From Nonomuraea fuscirosea (lineage in GTDB: Bacteria > Actinomycetota > Actinomycetes > Streptosporangiales > Streptosporangiaceae): 64,000 nt of DNA. Made by a program: the position numbers and the translations under genes. Shown here in pieces: positions 42,954-52,141 of this stretch. The DNA lies in the NCBI RefSeq assembly GCF_003001935.1, contig NZ_PVNG01000005.1:62001-126000 (forward strand), in the 5' to 3' direction. Position 1 is the stretch's first letter, and each line of letters opens with the position of its first letter. The notes beneath the pieces were generated by a model, which worked only from the letters and a program-made list of their open reading frames with translations, had not been told where the DNA came from and did not search any database.

Positions 42954-44894
42954 TCAGTCCGGGCGGGGGGCCGGGTCGGCGGTGACCGAGCGGAGCAGCG
43001 GACGGCTCAGGGCGCCCGCCCCGATCACGCCGGCGAAGCCGGCGACGACGCAGGCCCCCAGCGTGATCGCCCCCGTCGCGTTGACGCCGCCGATCATGAA
43101 CGGCATCGCGCAGAACGCCCCCACCAGGATCGCTCCCCCGCCCATCACCGCCAGCGGGATGAGCGTCTCGGAGCGGCGGGCCCGGTCCAGCACCGAAAGC
43201 GGCGTGCCCGCCAGGCGCAGCAGCCCGTACGTCTGCCGCCGGTCCAGCACCGACGACATGGCGGTGATCCCCGAGCTGGCGATGGCCACCAGGAACGACA
43301 CCGACAGCACCACGATCGTGCCCACGCGCACGTCGGCGAGGATCTCGACGCCGAAGCGCCCGTCGTCCGCCTTCGTCGTGGGCGTGCGGCCCGGCACGAG
43401 CCCGGTCAGCGCCGTACGGGCCCGGTCCACCTCCGCCTCGCCCGCCGAGCTGCCCAGAGCCGCGACCACGACGTCCTTCACCGGCTTCACCTCGGCCGTC
43501 ACCCCCGCCTCGCGCAGCCGCTCGCGGGCCTGCCGCACCACCTGGTCCGCCTGCCCGGCGGGCGCGGTGATCCGCAGCTGGGGCGGCCCGCCGGCGTCCT
43601 GGTCGAACGTCGCCGGGCTGAGCAGGCCGAGGAAGCCCGCCACGAACCCGGTCAGCGCCACCCCGCTCACCGTCCGCCAGGCCGAGCGCGGGTCGTCCAC
43701 CAGCCGGCGGCCCGCGAGCAGCCGGGCCGGGCTCCGCGCCGTCCCCGCCGTGATCCGGCCGATCAGGCCGACCACCCAGGGGCCCGCCAGGTTCACGCAG
43801 AGGAACGCCAGGGCCAGCGCCGCCGCGATGATCGAGACGCTGGTGCCCCTGGTCAGCATCGGGAACACGGCCAGCACCGCCAGCAGGGCGAGCACCCGGA
43901 CGAACCGCATGGCGGGCGGCGTCTCGCGCTTGGCCACGCCGAGCGGGCTCACCACGACCCGCCGCAGCCCGGCCACCGCCGACAGCCCCACCAGCAGCGG
44001 CACCGCGACCAGCACCCCCGCCAGCACCAGCGGTCCTGGGAACAGGTCGGCGGCGAACCACCGGCCGCCCTGCATCTCGATCCCGGCCAGCAGCGGCACG
44101 GCCAGGGCGAAGGCGGCGGCGCCCGCGAGCGCGCCGGCCAGCGCGACGATCACCGCCTCGGTCACGGTCATGCCAACGACCTGGCCCGGCGTCGCCCCCA
44201 CCAGCCGCAGGGCCGCCAACCGCTGATCACGCCTGGCCACCGTGAGCCGCGCCGCCGCGCCCCCGAAGACGAGCAGCGGCACCGCCATCAGCACGCTGGC
44301 GACGAGCGAGAGCATCCGGTACGCCTGCGCGTCCTCGCTCGGCGTCCCCGCCAGGCTCGCGACCTTGACCGGCGGCTTGCCGAGCAGCCAGTCGTCGGAA
44401 CGGGCGGCGGTCATCTCGGGCGCGTCCGCCTGCCGGCCGACGACGGCGACGAGTTCGTCCGGATGAATGAGGGCCTCGTCGCCGAGCACCCCCTTGGGCG
44501 CGGGGTAACGCTCGGCGAGCTGGTCGGCGGGCAGTTCCCTGGCCAGCTCGGCCAGCGCCGGCGACAGCCACACCTCGCCGGGCGCGGGGAAGCGGGGCAG
44601 GCCGGGCGGTGGCTCCGGGGTCCTGCCGTCCAGCGCGGCCAGGTCGACGACGGTGATGGCCCGGTCGCGGACGAAGTCGAAGCGGGACGCCTCGATCGCC
44701 ACGGCGCCGGATGTGGCCGGGACCGGGTTGCGCCAGGCGCCGCGCTCGGCCCTGGCCTGGAAGGCGGAGTTCGCGGCCACCGCGAACAGCAGCAGCGCCG
44801 TGGCCACGGCGACCGCGCCCAGCGTCAGCCAGGCGCCCAGCAGGCCCCTGCGTCCCCCACCCTTGAGCAGCCGCCAGGTCAGATCGAGGTTCAT
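42954..44894 (-). CDS. FtsX-like ABC transporter permease
   Basis: A 646-residue permease with an N-terminal membrane helix (about 18-42), a large extracytoplasmic domain (about 43-190), then several further helices ending in an FtsX core of four segments. This is the MacB/FtsX-type mechanotransmission architecture, usual for antimicrobial-peptide or lipid handling exporters. It pairs with the ATPase at 44938. Its ATG (44894) is reached through a 16-codon mini-frame that repeats its own first codons. Confidence 0.85.
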   Translation of the reverse strand: MNLDLTWRLLKGGGRRGLLGAWLTLGAVAVATALLLFAVAANSAFQARAERGAWRNPVPATSGAVAIEASRFDFVRDRAITVVDLAALDGRTPEPPPGLPRFPAPGEVWLSPALAELARELPADQLAERYPAPKGVLGDEALIHPDELVAVVGRQADAPEMTAARSDDWLLGKPPVKVASLAGTPSEDAQAYRMLSLVASVLMAVPLLVFGGAAARLTVARRDQRLAALRLVGATPGQVVGMTVTEAVIVALAGALAGAAAFALAVPLLAGIEMQGGRWFAADLFPGPLVLAGVLVAVPLLVGLSAVAGLRRVVVSPLGVAKRETPPAMRFVRVLALLAVLAVFPMLTRGTSVSIIAAALALAFLCVNLAGPWVVGLIGRITAGTARSPARLLAGRRLVDDPRSAWRTVSGVALTGFVAGFLGLLSPATFDQDAGGPPQLRITAPAGQADQVVRQARERLREAGVTAEVKPVKDVVVAALGSSAGEAEVDRARTALTGLVPGRTPTTKADDGRFGVEILADVRVGTIVVLSVSFLVAIASSGITAMSSVLDRRQTYGLLRLAGTPLSVLDRARRSETLIPLAVMGGGAILVGAFCAMPFMIGGVNATGAITLGACVVAGFAGVIGAGALSRPLLRSVTADPAPRPD

Positions 44895-44941
44895 GGGCGC
44901 ACCCCGTTCGCACGCAGGTGCCTGGTCAGGTCGAGGTTCAT
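44891..44941 (-). CDS. 16-codon mini-ORF, duplicated start of the permease
   Basis: The frame ATG 44941 to TGA 44891 encodes MNLDLTRHLRANGVRP. Its first six residues equal the first six of the permease (MNLDLT), and the DNA is a near copy of 44874-44894. Its ATG overlaps the ATPase stop (ATGA 44938-44941) and its TGA overlaps the permease ATG (ATGA 44891-44894), so it chains the two genes by translational coupling. It may be only a duplication scar or may set the ratio of the two proteins. Confidence 0.7.
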   Translation of the reverse strand: MNLDLTRHLRANGVRP

Positions 44942-45615
44942 GCCAGCGCGCCGCTCGTCAGGAGCCGGCCGTCGCGGACCTCGACCGTGCGGTCGCACCA
45001 GGCGGCCACGTTCGGGTCGTGGGTGACGACGATCAGGCACGCGCCGTTGTGCTTGGTCGCCTCCACCAGCAGCCGCATCGTCTCCTGCCCCGTCTGCTGG
45101 TCGAGCGCCCCCGTGGGCTCGTCGGCGAAGACCACGGCCGGCTTGCTCACCAGCGCCCTGGCGATGGCCACCCGCTGCGCCTGGCCGCCGGACAGCTCGC
45201 CCGGCCGCCGGCTCTCCATGGACTGCAGGCCGAGGGGTCCGAACCACTCGCGCGCCTGCCGTACCGCCTGGGCCCTCGGCACTCCGCCCAGCATGAGCGG
45301 GAGCGCCACGTTCTCCTCGGCGGGCAGCTCGGGCAGGAGCTGGCCGAACTGGAAGACGAAGCCGAAGCGGGTGCGGCGCAGCGCGCTGCGCCGCCGCTCG
45401 CCCAGCGCGTCGATGCGCTGGCCGAGCAGGTGCACCTCACCGCCGTCCGGCTTCATGATCCCGGCCAGGCAGTGCAGCAGGGTCGACTTGCCGGAACCGC
45501 TCGGCCCCATGATCGCCACCGCTTCGCCGGCTCGCACCGCGATGTCCACGCCGCCGAGGGCGACCGTCTGCCCGAACCGTTTGGCCAGGGCCCGTCCAAC
45601 AAGCACGTCGTTCAT
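44938..45615 (-). CDS. ABC transporter ATPase (MacB/LolD type)
   Basis: A 225-residue ATP-binding protein. Walker A GPSGSGKST at about 38-46, Q-loop FQFGQLLPEL, signature LSGGQAQR, Walker B VVFADEPTGALD. The LolD/MacB-type signature fits the FtsX permease partner. ATG 45615 is chosen because the region upstream is unrelated and includes the promoter of the divergent response regulator. Confidence 0.9.
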   Translation of the reverse strand: MNDVLVGRALAKRFGQTVALGGVDIAVRAGEAVAIMGPSGSGKSTLLHCLAGIMKPDGGEVHLLGQRIDALGERRRSALRRTRFGFVFQFGQLLPELPAEENVALPLMLGGVPRAQAVRQAREWFGPLGLQSMESRRPGELSGGQAQRVAIARALVSKPAVVFADEPTGALDQQTGQETMRLLVEATKHNGACLIVVTHDPNVAAWCDRTVEVRDGRLLTSGALA

Positions 45616-45724
45616 GCCGTCCAGCGTGGCCGGGACCGGGGGTGCGCCGGATCGGCCGTGCGTCCATTTCCGCCTCAGCCGAACGGCCGATCCTCGGCGC
45701 CGGGGCCGTGACAGAGTTGGGGCC

Positions 45725-46372
45725 GTGACTATTCGGGTTCTCATCGCCGACGACCAGCAACTCGTACGAACCGGCTTTCAGATGATTCTGGACGCGCAAC
45801 CGGACATGGAGGTCGTGTCCGCGGTCGCCGACGGCGCCGAGGCCGTGGCGCAGGCCAGGCGGCTGCGGCCGGACGTGTGCCTGCTCGACATCAGGATGCC
45901 CAAGCTCGACGGGCTGGAGGTGACCCGCGCGCTGGCCGGGCCCGGCGTGGAGAACCCGCTGCGCGTGGTCATCGTCACCACGTTCGACCTGGACGAGTAC
46001 GTCTACGGAGCCCTGCGCTCCGGCGCCATCGGCTTCCTGCTCAAGGACAGCGGGCCGACGCTGCTCATCGAGGCGGTCAGGGCCGCCGCGGCGGGCGACT
46101 CGCTGGTGTCGCCGTCGGTGACCGTACGGCTGCTGCAGCACCTGTCCAGACCTCGGCGCGGCGCGCTGCCGGTGGAGGACCCGCTGACGGACCGCGAGCT
46201 GGACGTGGTGCGGCTGGTGGCCAAGGGGCGCACCAACCAGGAGGTGGCCGCCGAGTTGTTCGTGTCACTGTCGACGGTGAAGACGCACCTGGGCAGCATC
46301 TTCGCCAAGCTCGGTGTCCGCAATCGGGTTGAAATCGCAGCTTGGGCGTGGGAATCCGGCGTGGTGAGCTGA
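45725..46372 (+). CDS. NarL/LuxR-family response regulator (orphan)
   Basis: A 215-residue regulator. Receiver domain (1-125) with acidic pair DD near 9-10, phospho-acceptor Asp in LLDIRMP (about 56) and Lys in LLKDS (about 107). LuxR-type HTH (about 148-210; LTDRELDVVRLVAKG, VSLSTVKTHLGSIFAKLG). No histidine kinase is adjacent. It is divergent from the ABC exporter at 44938 and probably regulates it, as is common for such pairs. GTG start 45725, close to the promoter. Confidence 0.92.
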   Translation: MTIRVLIADDQQLVRTGFQMILDAQPDMEVVSAVADGAEAVAQARRLRPDVCLLDIRMPKLDGLEVTRALAGPGVENPLRVVIVTTFDLDEYVYGALRSGAIGFLLKDSGPTLLIEAVRAAAAGDSLVSPSVTVRLLQHLSRPRRGALPVEDPLTDRELDVVRLVAKGRTNQEVAAELFVSLSTVKTHLGSIFAKLGVRNRVEIAAWAWESGVVS

Positions 46373-46439
46373 TTAACAGCGCGGCCGGCGGGATACAAGT
46401 GAATCAGAACCTCAGCGCATGGCCCGGGGGGAGAACAAC

Positions 46440-47252
46440 GTGCGCTACACCCAGGCATCGCCCGCCAGAGCCGCCACCGCCGTCTACGTCACCCTCACCG
46501 CCCAGGTCCTCTCCCTCGGCGCTCTCGTGATCTTCGAACAGTCCATGGGCCGCGAGCTCGCCGCCCGCCTCGCCGCCTTCGGCGGTCGTCCCGTGGGGGC
46601 CGACGCGGAGGCGGTGGTCGGGGCGGTGACCACGTTCGCGGTGCTGATGATGACCGTGGCCGGCACCTCGATCGCGGCCGCGGCCGCCTACGTGACCTGG
46701 CTCGTGCGGGCCAGGCAGGCCAACGACCGCTCGGCCGCGACCGGCCCGGTGGCGGCGGCCTGGCTGGTGCCCGGCCTCAACCTGTTCGCTCCCGCCGTGC
46801 TGGTCGACGAGGTCTGGCGCGGCACCCGCCCCCCGGCCGGCCGCCGGGGGCGGTGGCTGGCGCTGCTGACGGGATGGTGGCTGAGCTGGCTGGCCATGCT
46901 CGCGCTGGTGACGATCCGGCTGCCGCTCGACAGCTCGGCCGGTGGCCTGACCGGGGTGGGGGCGCCGGAGCTGGTGTGCTCGCTGGTGGCGGCCCTGCTG
47001 TGCGCGGGTACGGTGCGCGAGCTGACCCGGCTGCAGCGCGAGGCCCGCGGCGCCCGGCTGCCGGGCACGGCGCCCGCCTTCGCCGCGGCCCCGGCCGCAC
47101 CGGGAGCCGAGGCCCCGCCGCCCGCCACGATCTCGGCAAGCGCCACCATCCCGTCAAGCGCCACCGCCTCGCCGCCGGCCACGATCTCGCCGCCGTCCAC
47201 GTTCTCGCCGAGTGCCGTGATCGAGGGGCCGCTGGCGACCGACTCCCACTGA
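46440..47252 (+). CDS. DUF4328-type membrane protein
   Basis: A 270-residue membrane protein with about four hydrophobic segments (near 15-37, 65-92, 125-150, 160-185). The family signature WLVPGLNLFAPAVLVDEVWRGT lies in the middle. A low-complexity Ala/Pro/Ser/Thr tail (about 215-270) contains short repeats of PPATIS/SSATAS type. GTG 46440 has a G-rich ribosome site; an ATG at 46419 is possible. Function unknown. Confidence 0.78.
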   Translation: MRYTQASPARAATAVYVTLTAQVLSLGALVIFEQSMGRELAARLAAFGGRPVGADAEAVVGAVTTFAVLMMTVAGTSIAAAAAYVTWLVRARQANDRSAATGPVAAAWLVPGLNLFAPAVLVDEVWRGTRPPAGRRGRWLALLTGWWLSWLAMLALVTIRLPLDSSAGGLTGVGAPELVCSLVAALLCAGTVRELTRLQREARGARLPGTAPAFAAAPAAPGAEAPPPATISASATIPSSATASPPATISPPSTFSPSAVIEGPLATDSH

Positions 47253-47269
47253 CGACCTGACGGCGGCGG

Positions 47270-47288
47270 CCCGCCCGCACAGGGCGGG
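47270..47288. terminator. Hairpin between DUF4328 and dnaE2 ends
   Basis: A 7-bp stem CCCGCCC / GGGCGGG with loop GCACA lies between the convergent stops at 47252 and 47292 and could serve both. Confidence 0.55.
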
Positions 47289-47291
47289 GGC

Positions 47292-50200
47292 TCAGGCCGC
47301 GGTCGGGCCCGAGCTGCCCTGGCTGGCGTGCCAGAGCTTTCTGGGCGGGTCGGCGAGGGCCGGGGCCAGGTCGGCGTAGGGCGAGAGCCGGAAGCCGTTG
47401 GCGTACTCGATCGCACGTCCTCCGACGCCCGCCAGCTCCTCGGGCGTGCGGTCGAGGACGGCGCGCACCGCCTCGACGCCCCGGGAGCGCCAGAGCGCGT
47501 CGAGGTCGGCCAGGTTCCAGCAGTCGACCGCCCGCATCGTCACCGCGCGGGTCCCCGTGCGCCTGACCACCCCCTTGGCCAGCATGAGCCACGAGCCGAA
47601 CACGGTCGAGGCGCAGTGGCCCTGCACCGACTCGAAGAAGGTCAGGTCGATCGGCCCCGTCGAGTCGTCGAGGGTGGTGAAGATGACGCGCTGCCCCGAG
47701 CGCACGGCCGGCGTCTGGGTCGCCACCTTGACCCCCGCCACCAGGATCTCCGCCCCGTTGCGCTGGGCCAGCAGGTCACGGGACCGGACCACGCCGAGCG
47801 CGTCGAGCAGCTCGTCGTGGAAGCTGATGACGTGCCGGCTGACGTCGATGCCGAGGATCTCCAGCTCGGCCTCGACCATCTCCGTCTCGGTCATCTCGGG
47901 CAGCTCCCCCGGCGGCAGGTGCTCGCCGAACCCCAGCGGCAACTGGACCGCCGGAGGAGCCGCGTTCTGGACGAAGGACAGGTCCATGTGGGAGCTGTAG
48001 CGCCTGGACTTGCGCGGCCCGGCCCGCACGCCGATCGCCGAGGCCCGGTCGAGCGCTCCGACCTGGGCGATCAGGTCACGCCTGGTCAGCTCGCCCGGCC
48101 GCCAGCGGGGCCCGCCCGGGTGCAGGTCGTGCACCGCGTCCAGGCCGCCGACCTGGACGATCCGCTCGATCGTGGGCCGCGAGGGCCTGGCACGGTCCCA
48201 GAAGTCGGCCAGCGACGTGTACGGCTGCCCGGCCACCATGCGCTCGACCTCCGCCTCGCTCACCCCCTTGACCGCCGAGAACGGCACGCGCAGCGCGTAC
48301 CCCTTGCCGATGTCGCCGGCCCTGAACTCCCTGCGCGGCCCGCCCCGGCCCTCCAGCGCCGCCGGGCGCACCCGCACCTGGACGCGCGGGCCGAGCCGCT
48401 CCACCCGCCAGTCCTTGCCCGACTTGTTGATGTCCAGCGGCAGGATCTTCACCCCGCACTGCCGGGCCTCGTCGATGATGACCCGCGGCGGGTACATGCC
48501 GGGCTCGTGCGTGAGCACCCCGGCGAAGAACGCCGCCGCGTGGTGCCGTTTGAGCCAGGCCGACTGGTAGGTGGGCAGCGCGAACGCGGCCGCGTGCGCC
48601 TTGCAGAAGCCGAACGCCCCGAACGCGTCGAGCACCTGCCAGGCCCGCTCCACCTCCGCGTCGCCGAACCCGTTGGCCCTGGCCATGGGCATGAACGTCC
48701 GGCGCACCCGCGCGCGCCCCTCCGGCGTGTCCAGCGTGCGGCGCAGCTTCTCGGCGAACGACAGGTCGCGCCCGGTCATCACCGAGATGATCTTCAGCAC
48801 CTGCTCGTGGAACACCACGACGCCGTGCGTCTCCTTCAGCGCCTCGCGCAGCCTCTCGTGCGGATAGTACGGCTGCCGCCACCCGTGCCTGGCCTCCAGG
48901 TAGGGCGTGACCATGTCGGAGTTGACCGGCCCGGGCCGGAACAGCGAGATGTCCACGATCAGGTCGTGCATCCGGCGCGGCTCCAGCTTGGCCACCAGTT
49001 CACGCTGGCCCGGGGACTCGATCTGGAAGCAGCCGAGGGTCCTGGACGCGCAGATCATGTCGTAGGTGTCCTGGTCGTCGTGGGGGACGTACTGGACCTC
49101 CGGGTCGTCGCCACGCTGGGCGTCCAGCTCGACCACGACGTCGTCGACCCGCTTGACCTCGCCCAGCGCGTACGCCAGCGCGGACTGCATCCGCACCCCC
49201 AGCACGTCGAGCTTGAGCAGCCCGGCCTCCTCCACGTCGTCCTTGTCGAACTGCGACATGGGGAACTCCAGCAGGCTGCGCTCGACCGGCGTGCGGTCCC
49301 GCAGGCCGCTGTTGCCGATCAGCACGCCGCACGGGTGCAGCGCGATGTGCCTGGGCAGCCCGTCGAGCTTCTCCGCCAGCCGGAACACCCGGTCCAGGCC
49401 CGCCTCGCCGAGCCGGCTCTCGCGCAGCTCGGGCAGGTCGCCCAGGGAGGCGGTGATCTGCCTGGCCCTGATGTGCGGGAACGCCTTGGCGATGGCGTCG
49501 ATCTCGTGCGGCGGCAGGCCCATCGCCCCGGCGACGTCGCGGATGGCGCTGCGCGCCCGGTAGGTCTCCATCATGGACACGCAGGCCACGCGGGCCTCGC
49601 CGTAGCGTTCGAAGATGGCCTGGTAGCAGTCGAGCCGGCGGGCCGACTCCACGTCCACGTCGATGTCGGGCAGCCCGATGCGGCCCTCGGACAGGAAGCG
49701 CTCCATGAGCAGGCCGTGTTCGAGCGGGTCGACCTCGCCGATGCCGATGAGGTAGTTGACCAGGCTGCCCGCGCCCGAGCCGCGGATGGCGCAGCGGACG
49801 CCCATGCCGCGGATCATGTCGGTGATGCCGGCCACGGCGATGAAGTATCCGGACAGGCGCTTGCGCTCGATGACGGCCATCTCGTCCCTGAGGCGCTCCC
49901 TGGCCTCACCGGAGCGGTCGAGGCCGCGCCTGATCAGCCCGTCCTCGACGCGGTGGCGCAGCAGCGGCACCGGGTCGCGGCCGACCTCGGGCAGGTGCAG
50001 GGCGGGCGGGTCGTTGCGGAGCGCGAGCAGGTCGAGCGGCTCCATCGCGCACGCCTCGGCCAGCCGCCTGGTGGTGTGCAGCACCCGGGCCACCCGTTCC
50101 TGGTCGGCGCCGCACACCTTGGTCGCCACCTGCCACATCTCCTTGGTGCTCTTGAGGTAGGCGTGGGAGGTGGTGCGCTCCAGGTGGCGCGGGTGCAGCG

Positions 50201-50936
50201 GGACGAGCTGGCGGGCCGCGTCGAGCACGTCGCCCACCTGGTGGTCGGCCGGATCGAGATAGCGCGCCGCGTTGGTCAGCACTGCGGGCACGCCCATGGA
50301 CTCGGCCAGGCCGAGCATGCGGACGGCCGTGATGGCGTCGCGGAAGCCGTACTGGTCGACCAGTTCGACGACCACGCCGGGCACGGCGGCGCGCCACAGG
50401 CCCAGCAGCGTCCTGGCCTGCTCGTCGCGCCGGTCGGCCACCGCGCGGCCCACGTCGGAGCGGGGGCCGAGCAGCACCACGAGCCCGTCCTCGGCGCCGA
50501 ATCCATGATCGCCAGGACCGCCGGCCCATTCGCCGATCAGCTCCCTGGTCACCTTGGGCGCGCCGCGCTCGCCCGCGTGGTGGGCGGCCGTGACCAGGCG
50601 GCACAGGCGGGACCAGCCCTTGCCCCTGGACAGCACGGTGACGCGGTCCTCGGCGCCGGGGCCGGTCCTGGGGCGCCGCGGGCTCGCCCCGGGCACCGGG
50701 GCGAAGGGCGAGGCGGGGGCGTCGAGGGCGAGGTCCACGCCGAGCACCGGCGCGATGCCGGCCTCGGCGCACGCCTGGACGTGCTTGATCGCGCCGTAGA
50801 GGCCGTCGCGGTCGGTCAGCGCGAGGATGTCCATCCCGTGCTCCGACGCCCGGCTCACCAGGGCGCGCGGGAAGGCGGTGCCGTAGCGCATGGAGTAGGC
50901 GGAGGACACGTGCAGGTGCGGGAACGGGGGCGCCAT
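47292..50936 (-). CDS. dnaE2: Error-prone DNA polymerase DnaE2
   Basis: A 1214-residue C-family polymerase of the DnaE2/ImuC group. N-terminal PHP domain (HLHVSSAYSMRYG, LALTDRDGLYG), palm with the catalytic Asp motif PDIDVDVE, fingers, helix-hairpin-helix and a C-terminal OB-fold (VRRTGTRAVTMR region). It does mutagenic translesion synthesis. ATG 50936 shares one base with the DUF6504 stop (TGATG). The SOS box at 51269 suggests LexA control. The usual partners imuA' and imuB are not in the window. Confidence 0.93.
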   Translation of the reverse strand: MAPPFPHLHVSSAYSMRYGTAFPRALVSRASEHGMDILALTDRDGLYGAIKHVQACAEAGIAPVLGVDLALDAPASPFAPVPGASPRRPRTGPGAEDRVTVLSRGKGWSRLCRLVTAAHHAGERGAPKVTRELIGEWAGGPGDHGFGAEDGLVVLLGPRSDVGRAVADRRDEQARTLLGLWRAAVPGVVVELVDQYGFRDAITAVRMLGLAESMGVPAVLTNAARYLDPADHQVGDVLDAARQLVPLHPRHLERTTSHAYLKSTKEMWQVATKVCGADQERVARVLHTTRRLAEACAMEPLDLLALRNDPPALHLPEVGRDPVPLLRHRVEDGLIRRGLDRSGEARERLRDEMAVIERKRLSGYFIAVAGITDMIRGMGVRCAIRGSGAGSLVNYLIGIGEVDPLEHGLLMERFLSEGRIGLPDIDVDVESARRLDCYQAIFERYGEARVACVSMMETYRARSAIRDVAGAMGLPPHEIDAIAKAFPHIRARQITASLGDLPELRESRLGEAGLDRVFRLAEKLDGLPRHIALHPCGVLIGNSGLRDRTPVERSLLEFPMSQFDKDDVEEAGLLKLDVLGVRMQSALAYALGEVKRVDDVVVELDAQRGDDPEVQYVPHDDQDTYDMICASRTLGCFQIESPGQRELVAKLEPRRMHDLIVDISLFRPGPVNSDMVTPYLEARHGWRQPYYPHERLREALKETHGVVVFHEQVLKIISVMTGRDLSFAEKLRRTLDTPEGRARVRRTFMPMARANGFGDAEVERAWQVLDAFGAFGFCKAHAAAFALPTYQSAWLKRHHAAAFFAGVLTHEPGMYPPRVIIDEARQCGVKILPLDINKSGKDWRVERLGPRVQVRVRPAALEGRGGPRREFRAGDIGKGYALRVPFSAVKGVSEAEVERMVAGQPYTSLADFWDRARPSRPTIERIVQVGGLDAVHDLHPGGPRWRPGELTRRDLIAQVGALDRASAIGVRAGPRKSRRYSSHMDLSFVQNAAPPAVQLPLGFGEHLPPGELPEMTETEMVEAELEILGIDVSRHVISFHDELLDALGVVRSRDLLAQRNGAEILVAGVKVATQTPAVRSGQRVIFTTLDDSTGPIDLTFFESVQGHCASTVFGSWLMLAKGVVRRTGTRAVTMRAVDCWNLADLDALWRSRGVEAVRAVLDRTPEELAGVGGRAIEYANGFRLSPYADLAPALADPPRKLWHASQGSSGPTAA

Positions 50937-51202
50937 CAGTCCCACGCCCTCAGCAGCAGCCAGCCGTTGCCGGCGGTGTCGTAACGCAGCTCGTACGAGC
51001 CGGTCTCGCGGCCCGGGCTGGCCTCGACCCGCCAGAACCGGCGCTCGCCGGGATCGCCCTCCCCGGTCTTCCACCACTCGCGCGCGACCACCCAGTGATC
51101 GAGGACGCTCCGGACGAGGTAGAGCCGGTCACGCCAGACGAACTGGGTCGGCTCCCCGTCTCGGGTCCACACCTCTATCGGATCGCCATAGAGTCTGCTC
51201 AA
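50936..51202 (-). CDS. DUF6504 small protein of the dnaE2 cassette
   Basis: An 88-residue protein (LSRLYGDPIEVWTRDG..., WWKTGEGDPGERRFWRVEA, ending LLLRAWD). Such proteins stand between imuB and dnaE2 in many actinobacteria and have no assigned activity. The TTG start at 51202 with GGGGAG 7 nt upstream gives the normal family N-terminus. It overlaps dnaE2 by one base, so translation is coupled. Confidence 0.78.
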   Translation of the reverse strand: MSRLYGDPIEVWTRDGEPTQFVWRDRLYLVRSVLDHWVVAREWWKTGEGDPGERRFWRVEASPGRETGSYELRYDTAGNGWLLLRAWD

Positions 51203-51268
51203 GACGCTTCTCCCCGCCGGCTCTGGTCCGTATGCTGAGCCACCCGGGGGAAGACGGGCGCTTATGAC

Positions 51269-51284
51269 TCGAACATATGTTCTC
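51269..51284. promoter_or_regulatory. SOS box (LexA site) of DUF6504-dnaE2
   Basis: TCGAAC-ATAT-GTTCTC matches the actinobacterial/Gram-positive LexA consensus TCGAAC-N4-GTTCGA at all but the last two bases. It lies about 67 nt upstream of the DUF6504 start and touches the 3' end of the GntR gene. Confidence 0.78.
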
Positions 51285-52029
51285 AGCGCTCGAAACGCAA
51301 GTCGCCGGGCTCCCGCACGAGCGGGTTGGCCCCGATCGAGTTGCGGATGCTGAAGGCCACGCTGCCCGCCCGGTACCGGTCGTCCGACGACTCCACCGGC
51401 CGGCCCTCGTGCGTGGTCGTCACCCGTCTCTGGCGCAGCAGCGGACTGCCCCTGCGCACGCCCAGCAGCCGGGCGTCCTGGGCGCCGGCGGGGACCGCGT
51501 CGATGAGGTGCTCGCCGTAGGCGAACACCAGGCCGACGGACTCGTACAGCGCCTCGGTGACCGACTCGCAGTCGGCGGGCAGGCCCTCCACGGCGGCGGC
51601 CACCCACCCGGCGTAGACCGTGCGCTCCAGCAGGACGGGCTCGTCCTCCAGCGAGCGCAGCCGCAGCACCTCCAGCACCTCGCCGGAGCCGAGCCGGGCG
51701 GGTTCCGAGCCGCTCGCGGGCCGGCGGCGCTGGGCGATCACCCGGCCGCCGTAGCGGTAGCCGTTCGCGCGGGCCCACTGGGCGAAGCTGTGCAGCTCGG
51801 CGAAGCTCTGGCTGCGCGTCCTGCCGAGCACGATGCGCCTGGCGCCCTGCCGGGAGCCGACCAGGCCCTCGGTGGCCAGCACCGCGACCGCCTGCCGTAC
51901 GGTGCCGCGGGCCGCGGAGAAACGCCCGGCCAGCTCCGCCTCGCTCGGAAGCTGGGAACCGACCGGATGGGCGCCGGACAGGATCTCGTCCCGCAGCTCA
52001 TCAGCGATCCGTTCATAGCGGGCAACCAT
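51283..52029 (-). CDS. GntR regulator with UTRA domain (HutC/PhnF subfamily)
   Basis: A 248-residue regulator. The winged HTH covers about 5-70 (GSQLPSEAELAGRFSAARGTVRQAVAVLATEGLV) and the UTRA effector domain about 90-245. ATG 52029 gives the usual MVARYERIADELRDEI start; an upstream in-frame ATG at 52062 is less likely. It is divergent from the ABC importer and shares the operator at 52085. HutC-type regulators respond to the imported solute or its product. Confidence 0.88.
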   Translation of the reverse strand: MVARYERIADELRDEILSGAHPVGSQLPSEAELAGRFSAARGTVRQAVAVLATEGLVGSRQGARRIVLGRTRSQSFAELHSFAQWARANGYRYGGRVIAQRRRPASGSEPARLGSGEVLEVLRLRSLEDEPVLLERTVYAGWVAAAVEGLPADCESVTEALYESVGLVFAYGEHLIDAVPAGAQDARLLGVRRGSPLLRQRRVTTTHEGRPVESSDDRYRAGSVAFSIRNSIGANPLVREPGDLRFER

Positions 52030-52084
52030 CCCCGACCCTTCCCATTCATGAAAGAGCAACACTTATGCGACTTACTGGTGCTCG

Positions 52085-52098
52085 CTTGTTTGTACAAG
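52085..52098. promoter_or_regulatory. Probable GntR operator of the ABC importer
   Basis: CTTGT-TTGT-ACAAG, a perfect 5-bp inverted repeat around 4 nt, in the middle of the 112-nt divergent promoter region between gntR (52029) and the binding-protein gene (52142). It resembles HutC-family sites containing GTACA-type cores. Confidence 0.6.
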
Positions 52099-52141
52099 TT
52101 CCCCTACGTTCTTGCCACACCCCCTGGAAAGTGGAGGCGTC

